Part shown: in pieces, positions 1 to 8,940 of the stretch | Position numbering within the stretch: the first letter of the stretch is position 1 | How the letters are laid out: every line of letters starts with the position of its first letter | From: an uncultured Eubacteriales bacterium | GTDB lineage: Bacteria > Bacillota > Clostridia > Oscillospirales > CAG-272 | Reading direction: 5' to 3' | DNA length: 57,665 bases | Assembly (NCBI GenBank): GCA_934446065.1 | Contig: CAKSDP010000012.1 | Span: 1 to 57,665 of the forward strand | The notes under the pieces: model-generated | Database searches by the model: none | Told to the model about the DNA's origin: nothing | The model's input: only the letters and a program-made list of their open reading frames with translations | Program-made: the position numbers and the translations under genes

Positions 1-140
1 TCTCGTCGTTTCCAAAGCACTCAAAAATCCTTTGGAGAGAAAAGCAGGAGAGAAAGCTAAAAAATATTCGATTTGAAATTTTGAAAACCCGGAATTAGCA
101 GGGGGTTTTGAGGGGACGAAATTCGCAGATCCCGCCGAAA

Positions 141-180
141 TTTCGAGTCAGCCCCGTTATGACCACTTCGATACCTCTCC
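141..180 (-). pseudogene. 5' half of a tRNA-Ser(CGA), truncated
   Basis: Read on the minus strand from 180 to 141, the sequence starts GGAGAGGTATCGAAGTGG and runs through a serine-type D arm and GGGGCTGACTCGAAA. This matches from memory the acceptor strand, D arm and anticodon loop (CGA anticodon) of clostridial tRNA-Ser. After the anticodon loop the match stops: a short variable-arm-like hairpin can be drawn, but there is no TTCGAAT T-loop. CTCTCC, able to pair with the acceptor strand, occurs at about 52-47 and 39-34. I read this as a tRNA remnant or integration scar rather than a working tRNA. The missing half could also lie beyond the window edge. Confidence 0.55.
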
Positions 181-204
181 GTATGGACGTCAATCGACGT
201 TACC

Positions 205-240
205 CGCATATTATACCACACATTTTGCTCGATTTCAATA
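205..240 (-). promoter_or_regulatory. sigma-A-type promoter before the tRNA half
   Basis: On the minus strand a -35 TTGAAA and a -10 TATAAT are separated by 17 bases, about 30 bases upstream of the tRNA-Ser half. This suggests the remnant is still transcribed. No coding gene starts in 1-272; the rest of that stretch holds only a hairpin AAAACCC/GGGTTTT near 89-114. Confidence 0.55.
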
Positions 241-272
241 CCTTAATCGCTTTTCCGCAAATAAAATTTCGT

Positions 273-1205
273 TTATTTACACTTGGGCGGGGCAAGCATC
301 ACCGAAGCATCGGTCAAAAGCACAGGTTTGCCTGCATCATATGCTGCTCTTTTCTCCCTATACATTGACCGAAGCAGCTCAAACGTCTGCTCATCCACAG
401 AATCCGCGTTGGCGCAAACATAGTCGAGCTTATATTTTGCGCAAAGCATATCCGCCCTCGCGATATCGTACCCGACCGGAACTACTGTCAGATACTCCTT
501 TGTATCGCCGAAGCCGTTTCTTTTATCATAGCGGAATCTGAACATATTTTTCATATAATATGCATTCTGCTCCGCCATCTCAGAGGTGACTGATTCACTT
601 TCTCCGGAAAGAAAGAGTGCCGATTTACGCGAAGTGAAAAATCGTCTGTCGGCGATAAGCTCCCTTGTTTCCGCGACGCCAAGAGGAGATTCGTTTTCAT
701 CGACCAGGCAGCAATCGGTCGTCGGATCGAGCGCGAGCCACTTCCCGCGCTCACGGTCGTACACCTCGCATATCACATGACTGTCAGGGTCATACGGAGA
801 GTACGGCAGCATCCACACCCGACGGGCACAGATTCCCGCGGAAAGCAGACACTCCGTGAGTATTTTTGCCTTTGTAAGGCAATTGATGCCGTGCTCCGGC
901 TCGTCAAGGCTGTATTCGAGAAGGTGAAGTGCGTCAGCCGTTATTCTGTTGTCGTAAAAGCTGTTATGCGTAAGGCGCGGAGCAAAATTATGCATAAGTC
1001 TGAGCACACGCTCAAAGTCGCCGCCATCGCCCATTATATCCGAAATACCGTACTTCTCACGAAGGGTGATAAGCTCCGGTGACGCGAGATCGTACTCCTG
1101 CACGCAGCTATCACCCGGTGCGAAATCACGGTTCATTGCGATTATGCCGGAATATATGTCCGAGAGTGTCTCGCCAAGCTCTCCGAACCACTCCGATCGT
1201 GCCAT
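273..1205 (-). CDS. transglutaminase-like superfamily protein
   Basis: This 310-residue protein has no signal peptide or membrane segment and so is probably cytoplasmic. Residues about 105-165 carry the transglutaminase-like core: Cys109 in GINCLTKA, His143 in DSHVICEVYD and Asp160 in WLALDPTTD, the spacing of a papain-like Cys-His-Asp triad. This superfamily includes peptidases and cross-linking enzymes; the substrate cannot be told here. The start at 1205 follows an AAGGAGG site. It lies 17 bases after the LysR-type gene on the same strand, so the two are probably co-transcribed. Confidence 0.7.
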   Translation of the reverse strand: MARSEWFGELGETLSDIYSGIIAMNRDFAPGDSCVQEYDLASPELITLREKYGISDIMGDGGDFERVLRLMHNFAPRLTHNSFYDNRITADALHLLEYSLDEPEHGINCLTKAKILTECLLSAGICARRVWMLPYSPYDPDSHVICEVYDRERGKWLALDPTTDCCLVDENESPLGVAETRELIADRRFFTSRKSALFLSGESESVTSEMAEQNAYYMKNMFRFRYDKRNGFGDTKEYLTVVPVGYDIARADMLCAKYKLDYVCANADSVDEQTFELLRSMYREKRAAYDAGKPVLLTDASVMLAPPKCK

Positions 1206-1222
1206 AGAAATCCTCCTTCACG

Positions 1223-2116
1223 TCACGCCTGCGGCATTTTACCGAGGCAGAAACTCGTCAAAAACTCAAAGAAATCCTCTACTGTGCTGTGGTCAAGCTT
1301 GTTTTTCCGATAATGGAACTGTATCTCCCTGACGCACACCGGCTCCACGATCTCGATCAGGCGAACGCCGTCGCTGTCAAGCTCGCCCCATGTAAATTCG
1401 GGCCAGAAGCCCACGCCCATTCCGGCGGCGATCATGTTTTTGACCGTCGCGGGGTTATCGCTCTCGAATATTATATTCGGCGCAAATCCGGCGTCTGCGC
1501 AAAGTCCGTCGCATATCGTGCGGAACTGCCTTGATCCCATGAGGCTTATGAAGCCCTCGCCCTGCACCTCGATCAGCTTCACTCTGTCGCTCAGAGCGAG
1601 GCGGTGTGACAGAGGGACCGCAAGGTAGATACGCTCGATCATCACGGCTTCGCCCGCCGGAACATCGACGGAGCTGTCCACATCGCTCGCCTCATCAATG
1701 CTTTGCGTGGTAACGCCGATATCGTAAAGCTCGCTTTCCGCATTCTGCATAAGCTCAAAGTTGACGGCGGCGTGCGTTTTCTTGTACTCGATGACCGCCT
1801 CGGTAACGAGCGACGACGCGGCAAGCACATTCAGATGCACCGTATGATTCTCGAGCTTCGCCATACTGTGAAGCTCGTCCGGCAGACGGTCGAGTCTTGC
1901 GACGATCGGCGACAGCTTTTTTTGCAGATAGCGGCCGTACTCGCTCAGTATTATTCCCCGCCCCCGCCTTATGAACAGCGGAACCTCAAGCTCCTCTTCG
2001 AGACGGTGTATCGCCTTGGTCAGCGCCGGCTGCGCAATATGAAGCCGCTCGGCGCTCTTCGTGATATGCTGGCTTTGTGCCGCGTCGAGAAAATACCTGA
2101 TCTGTGAGAGTTCCAT
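1223..2116 (-). CDS. LysR-family transcriptional regulator
   Basis: The first 60 residues form the winged helix-turn-helix typical of the family (MELSQIRYFLDAAQ, then AERLHIAQPALTKAIHRLEE). The remainder, to residue 297, is the usual periplasmic-binding-fold effector domain. The length is normal. It is transcribed divergently from the PQ-loop/SGNH gene at 2230 and the two promoters overlap, the classical layout for a LysR protein that controls its divergent neighbour and itself. The transglutaminase-like gene follows closely on the same strand. The effector is unknown. Confidence 0.9.
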   Translation of the reverse strand: MELSQIRYFLDAAQSQHITKSAERLHIAQPALTKAIHRLEEELEVPLFIRRGRGIILSEYGRYLQKKLSPIVARLDRLPDELHSMAKLENHTVHLNVLAASSLVTEAVIEYKKTHAAVNFELMQNAESELYDIGVTTQSIDEASDVDSSVDVPAGEAVMIERIYLAVPLSHRLALSDRVKLIEVQGEGFISLMGSRQFRTICDGLCADAGFAPNIIFESDNPATVKNMIAAGMGVGFWPEFTWGELDSDGVRLIEIVEPVCVREIQFHYRKNKLDHSTVEDFFEFLTSFCLGKMPQA

Positions 2117-2158
2117 CGCGCCTCCGTTATATATCCGAAAGTTATTATTTCTATATAT

Positions 2159-2196
2159 ATTATATATTGGACAGTATCGTTTGTCAATGATATACT
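2159..2196. promoter_or_regulatory. overlapping divergent promoters
   Basis: On the minus strand TTGACA (2187-2182) and TATAAT (2164-2159) are 17 bases apart and point to the LysR gene. On the plus strand TTGGAC (2167-2172) and TATACT (2191-2196) are 18 bases apart and point to the gene at 2230. The two core promoters interlock, so RNA polymerase cannot use both at once, and a LysR dimer here could switch between them. Confidence 0.7.
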
Positions 2197-2229
2197 ATTC
2201 AAGAATTTAAGAAAACGAGGTATATTCCC

Positions 2230-3108
2230 GTGGCACATTTTTTAGAGGCTGCAATGCTTGTCTGCTTTGGCTTTTCGTGGCCGATGAACGTTTATAAGAA
2301 CTACAAAGCCGGAACGGCAAAGTCAATGAGCATCCAGTTCATCCTTCTCATTATAACGGGTTATGTTGCGGGAATCACCGCAAAGCTTTGGTCACACACC
2401 ATAAATTACGTACTTGCGGTATACATCATAAATCTTGCGATTGTATCGGTCAATGTGTTCGTATACATCAGAAACCGCCGTCTTGACAGACTTGCGGAAG
2501 GCGATGTTGTAAAAGCCGAGGAATCGGGCGCGGCGACCATCGAGGAGATCGACGACAAGCTGCTTTGCGACATAAAGAAATACGAAAACATGAACATGAA
2601 CGCACAGACCGGCGGTGTCGTATTTTTCGGAAGCGATTCATTTGACGGTGTTGCATTCAGCGAGCTTGCGCAAAGCTCGGAAATCGACGTCCCCGTGTAT
2701 AACCGCAGTTTCTCCGGACTCCACATCGGCGCAGCTGTTTCGGCAGCCGATCAGACAGTTGCCGATCTTGCACCGTCTAAAATATTCATAAATCTCGGCG
2801 AGGTTGACATATCGGATGAGAATTTCTCGCAGGACAAATTCATCGAGAGTTACCGCGGACTCTTGTCCGCACTCCACGAAGTAAGCGACGCCGCGATCTA
2901 TGTTGTATCCATAATCTCCGATTCTCCCGTAGCAGTAAAGGTAAATGCACGTCTGAAGAAGCTTGCACGCGAATGCGAATGTGAATTTGCCGATATTTCG
3001 AGCGTGGCAGCGGATGAGAAGAGCCGTGCCGATGTTGACGTGTTCAACCGTCTGCGCGTACTTCTGAGATCGCACCCGATCTCGTTCGGCGAGGCAATGG
3101 CAATATAA
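2230..3108 (+). CDS. PQ-loop-like membrane domain fused to a degenerate SGNH/GDSL domain
   Basis: The 292-residue protein starts at a GTG about nine bases after AACGAGG. Residues 1-82 contain three membrane segments and the PQ-loop-like signature SWPMNVYKNYKAGTAKSMS, as in small SemiSWEET-like proteins. Residues about 105-280 resemble an SGNH hydrolase: FFGSDSF fits block I with the Ser nucleophile, and INLGEVDIS fits block III, where GEND is usual. Here the Asn is lost, and I see no clear DxxH at the C-terminus. The soluble part may therefore bind a ligand rather than hydrolyse one. It is divergent from a LysR gene, a likely regulator. Confidence 0.65.
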   Translation: MAHFLEAAMLVCFGFSWPMNVYKNYKAGTAKSMSIQFILLIITGYVAGITAKLWSHTINYVLAVYIINLAIVSVNVFVYIRNRRLDRLAEGDVVKAEESGAATIEEIDDKLLCDIKKYENMNMNAQTGGVVFFGSDSFDGVAFSELAQSSEIDVPVYNRSFSGLHIGAAVSAADQTVADLAPSKIFINLGEVDISDENFSQDKFIESYRGLLSALHEVSDAAIYVVSIISDSPVAVKVNARLKKLARECECEFADISSVAADEKSRADVDVFNRLRVLLRSHPISFGEAMAI

Positions 3109-3130
3109 ATTATATAAATAAAGAAGCATA

Positions 3131-3170
3131 AGAGGACATATCTATCGGGTTTGATATGTCCTCTTTATTT
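3131..3170. terminator. bidirectional intrinsic terminator
   Basis: A 12-base-pair stem, AGAGGACATATC (3131-3142) with GATATGTCCTCT (3153-3164), is followed by a T-rich run on the plus strand and preceded by an A-rich run. It separates the convergent PQ-loop/SGNH gene and the glycosyltransferase ending at 3165. Confidence 0.8.
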
Positions 3171-4391
3171 CATGACTCTGCTGTACAGCTCGGCAAAGCT
3201 TTCGCATATCGCCTCCTCGGTATATTCCGGGAAAAGTCGGCGTACTTCGTCGAACGGGATGCGAAAACCGCTGCACTCGCGGCAGAACTTTTCAAACCGC
3301 TCGCACTCATCCTTCCCCGCTCCGCACAGGACGAGAGCATTCGGATAACGCTTGAGGAGCGGCACTGCGGGATCATCAGCGGCACACTTAAAATGCACTA
3401 TCGGCAAGCCAGATGAGATGTACTCGAAAAGCTTGCTGGGGATCTGGTTCTCTGCCCTGTTTCCGATATTCAGAAGAATATCCGATCCTCCGACAAGGCT
3501 TATACATTCGTCGTGGGAGATTCGGCCGCTCAGCGTCACCGCAGGATTCCCGCGCAAAAGCTTGTCATACAGCGCACGGCACTCGTCCGAAAACGCGCTG
3601 ACAACGAGCGTTGCGTTCACGCCCTTCGCGGCGGCGAGAATGCGGAACATATTTTCGGGATTGCGCACCGCAATGTTTTGCAGACTGCCGATATAGGCAC
3701 AGCGGGCAGTGTCGGATGCGCTCCGCGCCGCCGTCGGCAATTCACGTATGGCGGACACGGGGATCGCCACGGTGGGACATCCGAGCGAGTCGCAAAGCTC
3801 ACGCGTCCTTGCAATATACATCTCCGGCGTGAGCGAGATCCCGTCGGCGTATGCGAGCACGCGACGCATATCGGCATACAGCTCATCCGACGCCGCAGAA
3901 TTCCCTATATATCCGGCATACGGATCCTCAAACACGGCAAGCCAGCGACAGCCGTCAAGCCGTCCCCGCCGTTTCAGCTCCGACACCGTATACACCGTAT
4001 CGATCGGCGCGGATACAGTGACGATAAGGTCAAAATGCATCTCCGCATGACGCGCAGCGATAACGCTGGCGGCATTATTCCCGCGAACGGTGAGCGCGAG
4101 CCGTGACATTGGTCGTAGGAATGAGAGAGCCGCACGCTTTGCTCCGCGCTTGTCGGACAGCGGGGCGTGCGCCCAGATGAACGCCTTGTTTACGGGCGTC
4201 GGATCCGGTTTTATCCAGCTTACCCGCATACCGTCGTACTCGCCTGCGGCTGGCATACGCCCCTCGCGGTCGAACGCGGCGATCTCAACGTCGAAGTCCT
4301 GTCGCAAGCGCTGTATCAGGGGCATTGTGGCTACGGTATTTGCGTCCTCATACGGAAAGAACGAGTACAGATACACAAGCGCACGCTTCAT
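3165..4391 (-). CDS. GT4-like glycosyltransferase
   Basis: This 408-residue protein has a two-lobed GT-B layout. The N-terminal lobe opens with KRALVYLYSFFPYEDANT. The C-terminal lobe has CAYIGSLQN, then GGSDILLNIGN and NQIPSKLFEYISSGLPIVHF, where the Ser/Lys-Leu-x-Glu-Tyr segment contacts the nucleotide-sugar in family 4 enzymes. There are no membrane segments. It overlaps the upstream gene by four bases (ATGA), so the two are translationally coupled. Both proteins share the NQxPSKLF motif and are paralogues, probably adding successive sugars to a surface glycan. Donor and acceptor are unknown. Confidence 0.75.
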   Translation of the reverse strand: MKRALVYLYSFFPYEDANTVATMPLIQRLRQDFDVEIAAFDREGRMPAAGEYDGMRVSWIKPDPTPVNKAFIWAHAPLSDKRGAKRAALSFLRPMSRLALTVRGNNAASVIAARHAEMHFDLIVTVSAPIDTVYTVSELKRRGRLDGCRWLAVFEDPYAGYIGNSAASDELYADMRRVLAYADGISLTPEMYIARTRELCDSLGCPTVAIPVSAIRELPTAARSASDTARCAYIGSLQNIAVRNPENMFRILAAAKGVNATLVVSAFSDECRALYDKLLRGNPAVTLSGRISHDECISLVGGSDILLNIGNRAENQIPSKLFEYISSGLPIVHFKCAADDPAVPLLKRYPNALVLCGAGKDECERFEKFCRECSGFRIPFDEVRRLFPEYTEEAICESFAELYSRVMK

Positions 4392-5605
4392 CGTGTCACC
4401 TCCGTGTCCTGCTCCCGCAGACGCGATATAGCCGAGAGTATCTCATCCGCGACATATTCCGGTGTACATCTGCCGAACGTCCGGCGTACCGTCTCAAACG
4501 ACACCCGCTCATCTAAACTTGTGAGAATCCACCTCTCAACATCGTGCGCCGACTCATCCGTAACGGGCAGCGATGCCTGCACATTCAGCGCAAGCGGATA
4601 ATCCTTGGTGTAATCGAGCGTCGGGCAGTCCGGAAGGGTGTGAATATTGAGTATCACGCCGCCGCGGCTCATGTACGAAAACAGCTTGCTCGGAAGCTGA
4701 TTTGGCACGAGATTTCCGACATTCACAAAAACGTCCGCGCTCTCGAGTATTTTTTCGCACTCGCGCTCGCCCACATGGCCGACAACATTCAGCCGTCCGG
4801 CGAGCGCGCCGTTTTCGTACGGGATGAATCGCTCGCGCTCCCTGCCGCTCAGCACGCAGAGTTTTATGCGCGGATCGGTAAATCTTGCGAACAGCTCGAG
4901 CATAAACTCGGGCTCGCGTATTCCGGAAAAGAAGTCGCCCGAATAGACACAGAGTATCTCATCCTTATGCTCGGAATGAGCGGCGCACCGCTTTTCCGTC
5001 AGCGCCGGAAGCTCTGCCGCCTGAACCTTTTCCCTTATATCATCGGGTATGAATCGCCTGATAAACGGCGGCGCAAAGACGAGATCACACCCCTCCACGA
5101 GCCGTCGCTCGTACTGTGCAAGCATTTCGGGATCCTTTGCCCTGTAAGACACATTCCCGCTCAGCGGATCGAACTGGAACAGGATAGTCGCGGTGTCGGT
5201 ATCTCCGACTGCGCGAAGCATCGCGGCAGCGGTATCATAGCAGGAGCAAACGGCAATCACCGCATCGGCGTCCGCGATAAGGCTGCGCAGCTTGCGGCTG
5301 AGACGGCGGACAAGCAGCGGGTCAAACGCGCTCTTCTTCACCCGACGGCTTCTCACCGCGCGGCGCACTGTATGTACAAGATCGCGCACAGGCATACGTC
5401 CGTGCCGCAATCCGTCAATATAGTTCACGTGATGCAGAACAGCGCCCCGATACTCCGTCACATCGGCATCGCAAAGGCTGCGTTTGACCGTCAGGCATGA
5501 GACGCCGACCCCTCTCCCGCGAAGGGCGTCTATCAGATTTCCGATCAGCACTCCGGAGGCTGATCCGTCGGTCGCAAGCGCCGTCGATACTATTACGATG
5601 TTCAT
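4388..5605 (-). CDS. GT4-like glycosyltransferase, paralogue of the next gene
   Basis: This 405-residue GT-B protein starts MNIVIVSTALATDGSASGV after a GGAGG site five bases from the ATG. It has ILCVYSGDFFSGIREPEF in the linker region, then ESADVFVNVGNL and PNQLPSKLFSYMSRGG in the donor-binding lobe. It is the first gene of a two-gene unit with the coupled paralogue downstream. No neighbouring gene identifies the glycan; the ECF/MBOAT cassette that acts on exopolysaccharides starts about 230 bases away on the other strand. Confidence 0.75.
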   Translation of the reverse strand: MNIVIVSTALATDGSASGVLIGNLIDALRGRGVGVSCLTVKRSLCDADVTEYRGAVLHHVNYIDGLRHGRMPVRDLVHTVRRAVRSRRVKKSAFDPLLVRRLSRKLRSLIADADAVIAVCSCYDTAAAMLRAVGDTDTATILFQFDPLSGNVSYRAKDPEMLAQYERRLVEGCDLVFAPPFIRRFIPDDIREKVQAAELPALTEKRCAAHSEHKDEILCVYSGDFFSGIREPEFMLELFARFTDPRIKLCVLSGRERERFIPYENGALAGRLNVVGHVGERECEKILESADVFVNVGNLVPNQLPSKLFSYMSRGGVILNIHTLPDCPTLDYTKDYPLALNVQASLPVTDESAHDVERWILTSLDERVSFETVRRTFGRCTPEYVADEILSAISRLREQDTEVTR

Positions 5606-5832
5606 ATAAGCCTCCGTTTCTGATTTTTTCTTTAGTATATCACATCCGCCTCACAAGCGCAACCTCGCCGTCCGAATTTGCGTCTTTGCGATGGATTATT
5701 CCGCGAATATGTGGTAAAATATAAAAAACAATTTTTTTGCGAAAATGCGCGACCGATCCGAAATTTCGCTGTCATTATATATGACGGCACATATGAAATA
5801 GGGATCTGTCGTCCGACCGAAAGGAACGGCCA

Positions 5833-6399
5833 ATGAACGACGATCAGATAATAGACCTGTATTTCAGCCGTGACGAAAGTGCGATCGGGGCAACCGACGA
5901 AAAATACGGCTCGTACTGCATGAAAATATCGCATAACATTCTCGCTTCACTCCACGACAGCGAAGAAAATGTGAGCGATACATACCTCAAGGCGTGGCAG
6001 TCGATCCCGCCGACACGACCGCGTATACTCAAGGCATATCTCGGACGCATAGCACGCAATCTTGCACTTAATCGGGCAAATATGTCTCACGCCGCAAAGC
6101 GCGCAGCGGCGGAGTTCACGATGTCGCTCGATGAAGTGGACGAGTGCACACCGTCAAACGTTTCTGTCGAGGACGGCGCCGCCATGCGCGAGCTGTCACA
6201 GAAGATCAGCGATTTTCTGAGGGGTGAGAATGATACTGCGGCGCGAATGTTCGTCTGCCGCTACTTTTACTCGGAATCCGTAAAGGAAATCGCAGAGCGC
6301 TTCGGCTCAGGTGAGAGCCGCGTGAAATCAAGTCTCATGCGCACAAGGCAAAGGCTTGCAAAGCATCTCGCAAAGGAGGGGTATTCTTTTGAAAAATGA
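5833..6399 (+). CDS. ECF-type RNA polymerase sigma factor
   Basis: The 188-residue protein has a region 2 at about residues 25-80 (HDSEENVSDTYLKAWQSIP, the conserved core-binding and -10 recognition helix) and a region 4 at about 130-180 (SVKEIAERFGSGESRVKSSL, the -35-binding helix-turn-helix). The length is normal for the class. GAAAGGAA precedes the ATG. The next gene overlaps it and encodes a single-pass membrane protein, the usual sigma/anti-sigma arrangement. The surface-polysaccharide cassette that follows is the natural target. I could not assign a promoter motif. Confidence 0.9.
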   Translation: MNDDQIIDLYFSRDESAIGATDEKYGSYCMKISHNILASLHDSEENVSDTYLKAWQSIPPTRPRILKAYLGRIARNLALNRANMSHAAKRAAAEFTMSLDEVDECTPSNVSVEDGAAMRELSQKISDFLRGENDTAARMFVCRYFYSESVKEIAERFGSGESRVKSSLMRTRQRLAKHLAKEGYSFEK

Positions 6400-6916
6400 A
6401 GTATTTTTCCGCGCAATGAGCGACATTGACGATGATCTTATCGTCGCATCTCAGAGTGCGCCCGCAATATCCCGCCGCGCGGTGCTGCGCAAAATCGGCA
6501 GCATCGCCGCGTGCTTTGCGTTCGTCTGCGTGGTGCTCGTATTTGCGCTCATCGGGCGCGGAGTTGATGTAACGTTCTACGGTGAGAAACTTTCGTCGCA
6601 TCCTATCCCGTTGGATCTTGCAGCCCCATTTTCGGAGGATCATCCCCGCACAGTCACGCAATCCCTCTCAATACCGCTTGAGATCACATCGGGCGGAAAA
6701 GTTTCAGCAGCCGTCTCTGACGGTGTGATCTCTGCCGTCGGCGACGATGGGGAGGCTCTATGCTCCGGTCGGAGCATAGAGGTCACGGCACCCGTGTCAC
6801 TTGAATGGACACTCGGCACGCCGGACATCAGCAAAACTTATACTGTTTTGCTGAACAAAAAGACATTTACTCTCGCTTTTGACGGCGCGAGTGAATGTTG
6901 GACTATGAGAAAATAA
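6389..6916 (+). CDS. probable membrane anti-sigma factor
   Basis: I place the start at a TTG at 6389, because AAAGGAGGGG lies about seven bases upstream and inside the end of the sigma gene; the ATG at 6356 has no such site. The 175-residue product has a cytoplasmic N-terminus of about 35 residues, one membrane segment (IGSIAACFAFVCVVLVFALIG) and an extracytoplasmic domain of about 120 residues. It lacks a recognisable zinc-binding anti-sigma motif, so the role is inferred from the overlap with the sigma gene and the topology. Confidence 0.65.
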   Translation: MKNEVFFRAMSDIDDDLIVASQSAPAISRRAVLRKIGSIAACFAFVCVVLVFALIGRGVDVTFYGEKLSSHPIPLDLAAPFSEDHPRTVTQSLSIPLEITSGGKVSAAVSDGVISAVGDDGEALCSGRSIEVTAPVSLEWTLGTPDISKTYTVLLNKKTFTLAFDGASECWTMRK

Positions 6917-6945
6917 GCTAAGCAGAACGAAAGGAAATTTATAAA

Positions 6946-7521
6946 ATGAAAAAGTATCTTTCACTCATCATCGCGGCAGCGCTCATGCTTTCAGTCGCAG
7001 CATGCGGCAAAAAGGATGACAATAAGGACAACAAAAATTCAGATGCTCCGGAGAGCGCAGTCTCGCTTCTTGAAACAGTGTGGAACACCTACGGCGAGGA
7101 CGAGAAATTCGCCGCTGCCGGCGGAGACAGCAACGAGGCAAACGCACGCGAGGATGCACCCGGAGTGTTCGGCATCGACGACACGGACGCGCTTGACTCA
7201 ATGCTCGGTTTTCCGGCAGCCGCCGTTGACAAGATCGACGGTGCAGCATCCCTCATGCACATGATGAATCAGAACACATTCACCTGCGGCGCATATCACG
7301 TTCGGAACTCATCCGATGTTGAGTCCCTCGCGGGCGAGCTTAAGGGCAACATTCTCGCGCGTCACTGGATGTGCGGTTTTCCCGAAAAGCTCATGATTGT
7401 TTCCGTCGGCGACTATCTCGTATCTTACTTCGGTGACGGTGAGCTTGTCGATCTCTTCACATCGAAGCTGACCGGTACATTCTCCGACGCAAAGCAGATA
7501 AGCGAGACCCCGATCGAATAA
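6946..7521 (+). CDS. lipoprotein, possibly DUF4358-like
   Basis: The 191-residue protein has a clear lipoprotein signal with a VAAC lipobox (Cys20), followed by a charged Lys/Asp/Asn linker. The folded part at about 75-185 is alpha/beta-like with no catalytic motif that I recognise. In many Clostridia a small lipoprotein of this kind precedes an MBOAT and a DHHW gene, as here, and DUF4358 is my tentative family guess. It is probably anchored outside the membrane and part of the polysaccharide-modifying machinery. Confidence 0.55.
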   Translation: MKKYLSLIIAAALMLSVAACGKKDDNKDNKNSDAPESAVSLLETVWNTYGEDEKFAAAGGDSNEANAREDAPGVFGIDDTDALDSMLGFPAAAVDKIDGAASLMHMMNQNTFTCGAYHVRNSSDVESLAGELKGNILARHWMCGFPEKLMIVSVGDYLVSYFGDGELVDLFTSKLTGTFSDAKQISETPIE

Positions 7522-7530
7522 TCGTTTGTC

Positions 7531-8931
7531 ATGCTGTTTTCAAGCATACCGTATATCTACTATTTTCTGCCGTGCGTTCTGATCCTCTACTTTGCTGTGC
7601 CCGACCGGATGAAAAACGCCGTGCTTCTTCTGTCAAGCCTGTTTTTCTACGGATGGGGGGAGCCGCGATACCTCGTATTCATGATCTTTTCCATAGTTCA
7701 GGGGTACTTTTCGGCGAGGCTCGCGGAGAAACACCGCGGTGACGGGCGCGGACGCGCTGCGTGCGCAATATCGGTCGCGCTCAGTCTTGCGCTGCTCGCA
7801 TACTGCAAATACGCCGATTTCTTCATAGGAAGCTTTTCGGCGCTGACGGGACTTTCGATCCCGCTTCTCGGAATCGCACTGCCGATCGGAATCAGCTTCT
7901 ACACGTTTCAGGTACTGAGCTACGTCATCGACGTATATCGCGGCGATGTTCCCGCACAGAGAAATCTCATAAATCTTGCGACATATATCGCGATGTTCCC
8001 GCAGCTAATTGCGGGACCGATCGTCCGCTATTCCGACATTGCTCCCGAGCTTGAGAGCCGCCGTCACACTCTCAATGGTGCTGCCGCAGGCGCCGGACGC
8101 TTTACCGTCGGGCTTGCGAAAAAGATTCTCATTGCAAACGTCATGGCAGAGCTTGTCTCCGCGATCAAGGGATCAAACGAGAAAACAATGCTGTTTTACT
8201 GGATATATGCCGTGGCGTATATGCTCCAAGTGTATTTTGATTTTTCGGGTTACTCAGATATGGCAATAGGGCTTGGCAGGATATTCGGGTTTACGTTTTC
8301 CGAAAACTTCAACTATCCGTATATCTCAAAAAGCATTACCGAGTTTTGGCGCAGATGGCACATATCGCTCGGCTCATGGTTCCGCGATTACCTGTACATC
8401 CCGCTCGGCGGCAACAGGGTGTCCGTTCCGCGACATATACTGAATATTCTGATCGTGTGGATGGCGACGGGGCTTTGGCACGGTGCGGCATGGAACTTCG
8501 TTCTGTGGGGACTGTTTTTCGCAATCATGCTTATTATCGAAAAACACTTTCTTGCAAAACCACTCAAAGCGCTCGGCGGATCGTCACACGTATATGTGCT
8601 ATTTTTCGTCATGCTCAGCTTTGTCCTGTTTGACGCATCAAGCGTCGGCGACGCATTCTCATATTTCCGTGCGATGTTCGGCGGCGCCGGTATCGCCGGA
8701 ACGGGAGAGGTCACGATGTATTATCTGCGAAGCTATGCGATTCCGACAGCAATAGCGATCATCGGCGCAACGCCGCTGCCAAAGCATCTGTATCAGAGGT
8801 TCGCAGAAACGAAGATCGGCGGAAATGTGCTCACATTTGTCGAGCCGATCGGCGTTGTAGTGCTGCTCGCCGTATGCACGGCATATCTCATCGACGGATC
8901 GTTCAATCCGTTCCTTTATTTCAGATTCTGA
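7531..8931 (+). CDS. MBOAT-family O-acyltransferase (AlgI-like)
   Basis: This 466-residue protein has about ten membrane segments. It carries the MBOAT/AlgI motifs: FWRRWHISL with His277, RDYLYIPLGGN at 286-295, and GLWHGAAWN with the presumed catalytic His317. Family members pass an acyl group, often acetyl, across the membrane to an exopolysaccharide or teichoic-acid-like substrate. It lies ten bases after the lipoprotein gene and nine before a DHHW-type partner, so the three form one operon downstream of the sigma/anti-sigma pair. Confidence 0.92.
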   Translation: MLFSSIPYIYYFLPCVLILYFAVPDRMKNAVLLLSSLFFYGWGEPRYLVFMIFSIVQGYFSARLAEKHRGDGRGRAACAISVALSLALLAYCKYADFFIGSFSALTGLSIPLLGIALPIGISFYTFQVLSYVIDVYRGDVPAQRNLINLATYIAMFPQLIAGPIVRYSDIAPELESRRHTLNGAAAGAGRFTVGLAKKILIANVMAELVSAIKGSNEKTMLFYWIYAVAYMLQVYFDFSGYSDMAIGLGRIFGFTFSENFNYPYISKSITEFWRRWHISLGSWFRDYLYIPLGGNRVSVPRHILNILIVWMATGLWHGAAWNFVLWGLFFAIMLIIEKHFLAKPLKALGGSSHVYVLFFVMLSFVLFDASSVGDAFSYFRAMFGGAGIAGTGEVTMYYLRSYAIPTAIAIIGATPLPKHLYQRFAETKIGGNVLTFVEPIGVVVLLAVCTAYLIDGSFNPFLYFRF

Positions 8932-8940
8932 GGAGGAGAC

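Noticed and set aside
1..140. Group I intron in the tRNA-Ser anticodon loop
   Set aside because: Introns of this kind sit at this place in bacterial tRNAs, but only 140 bases remain and no conserved core element is visible, so it cannot be supported.
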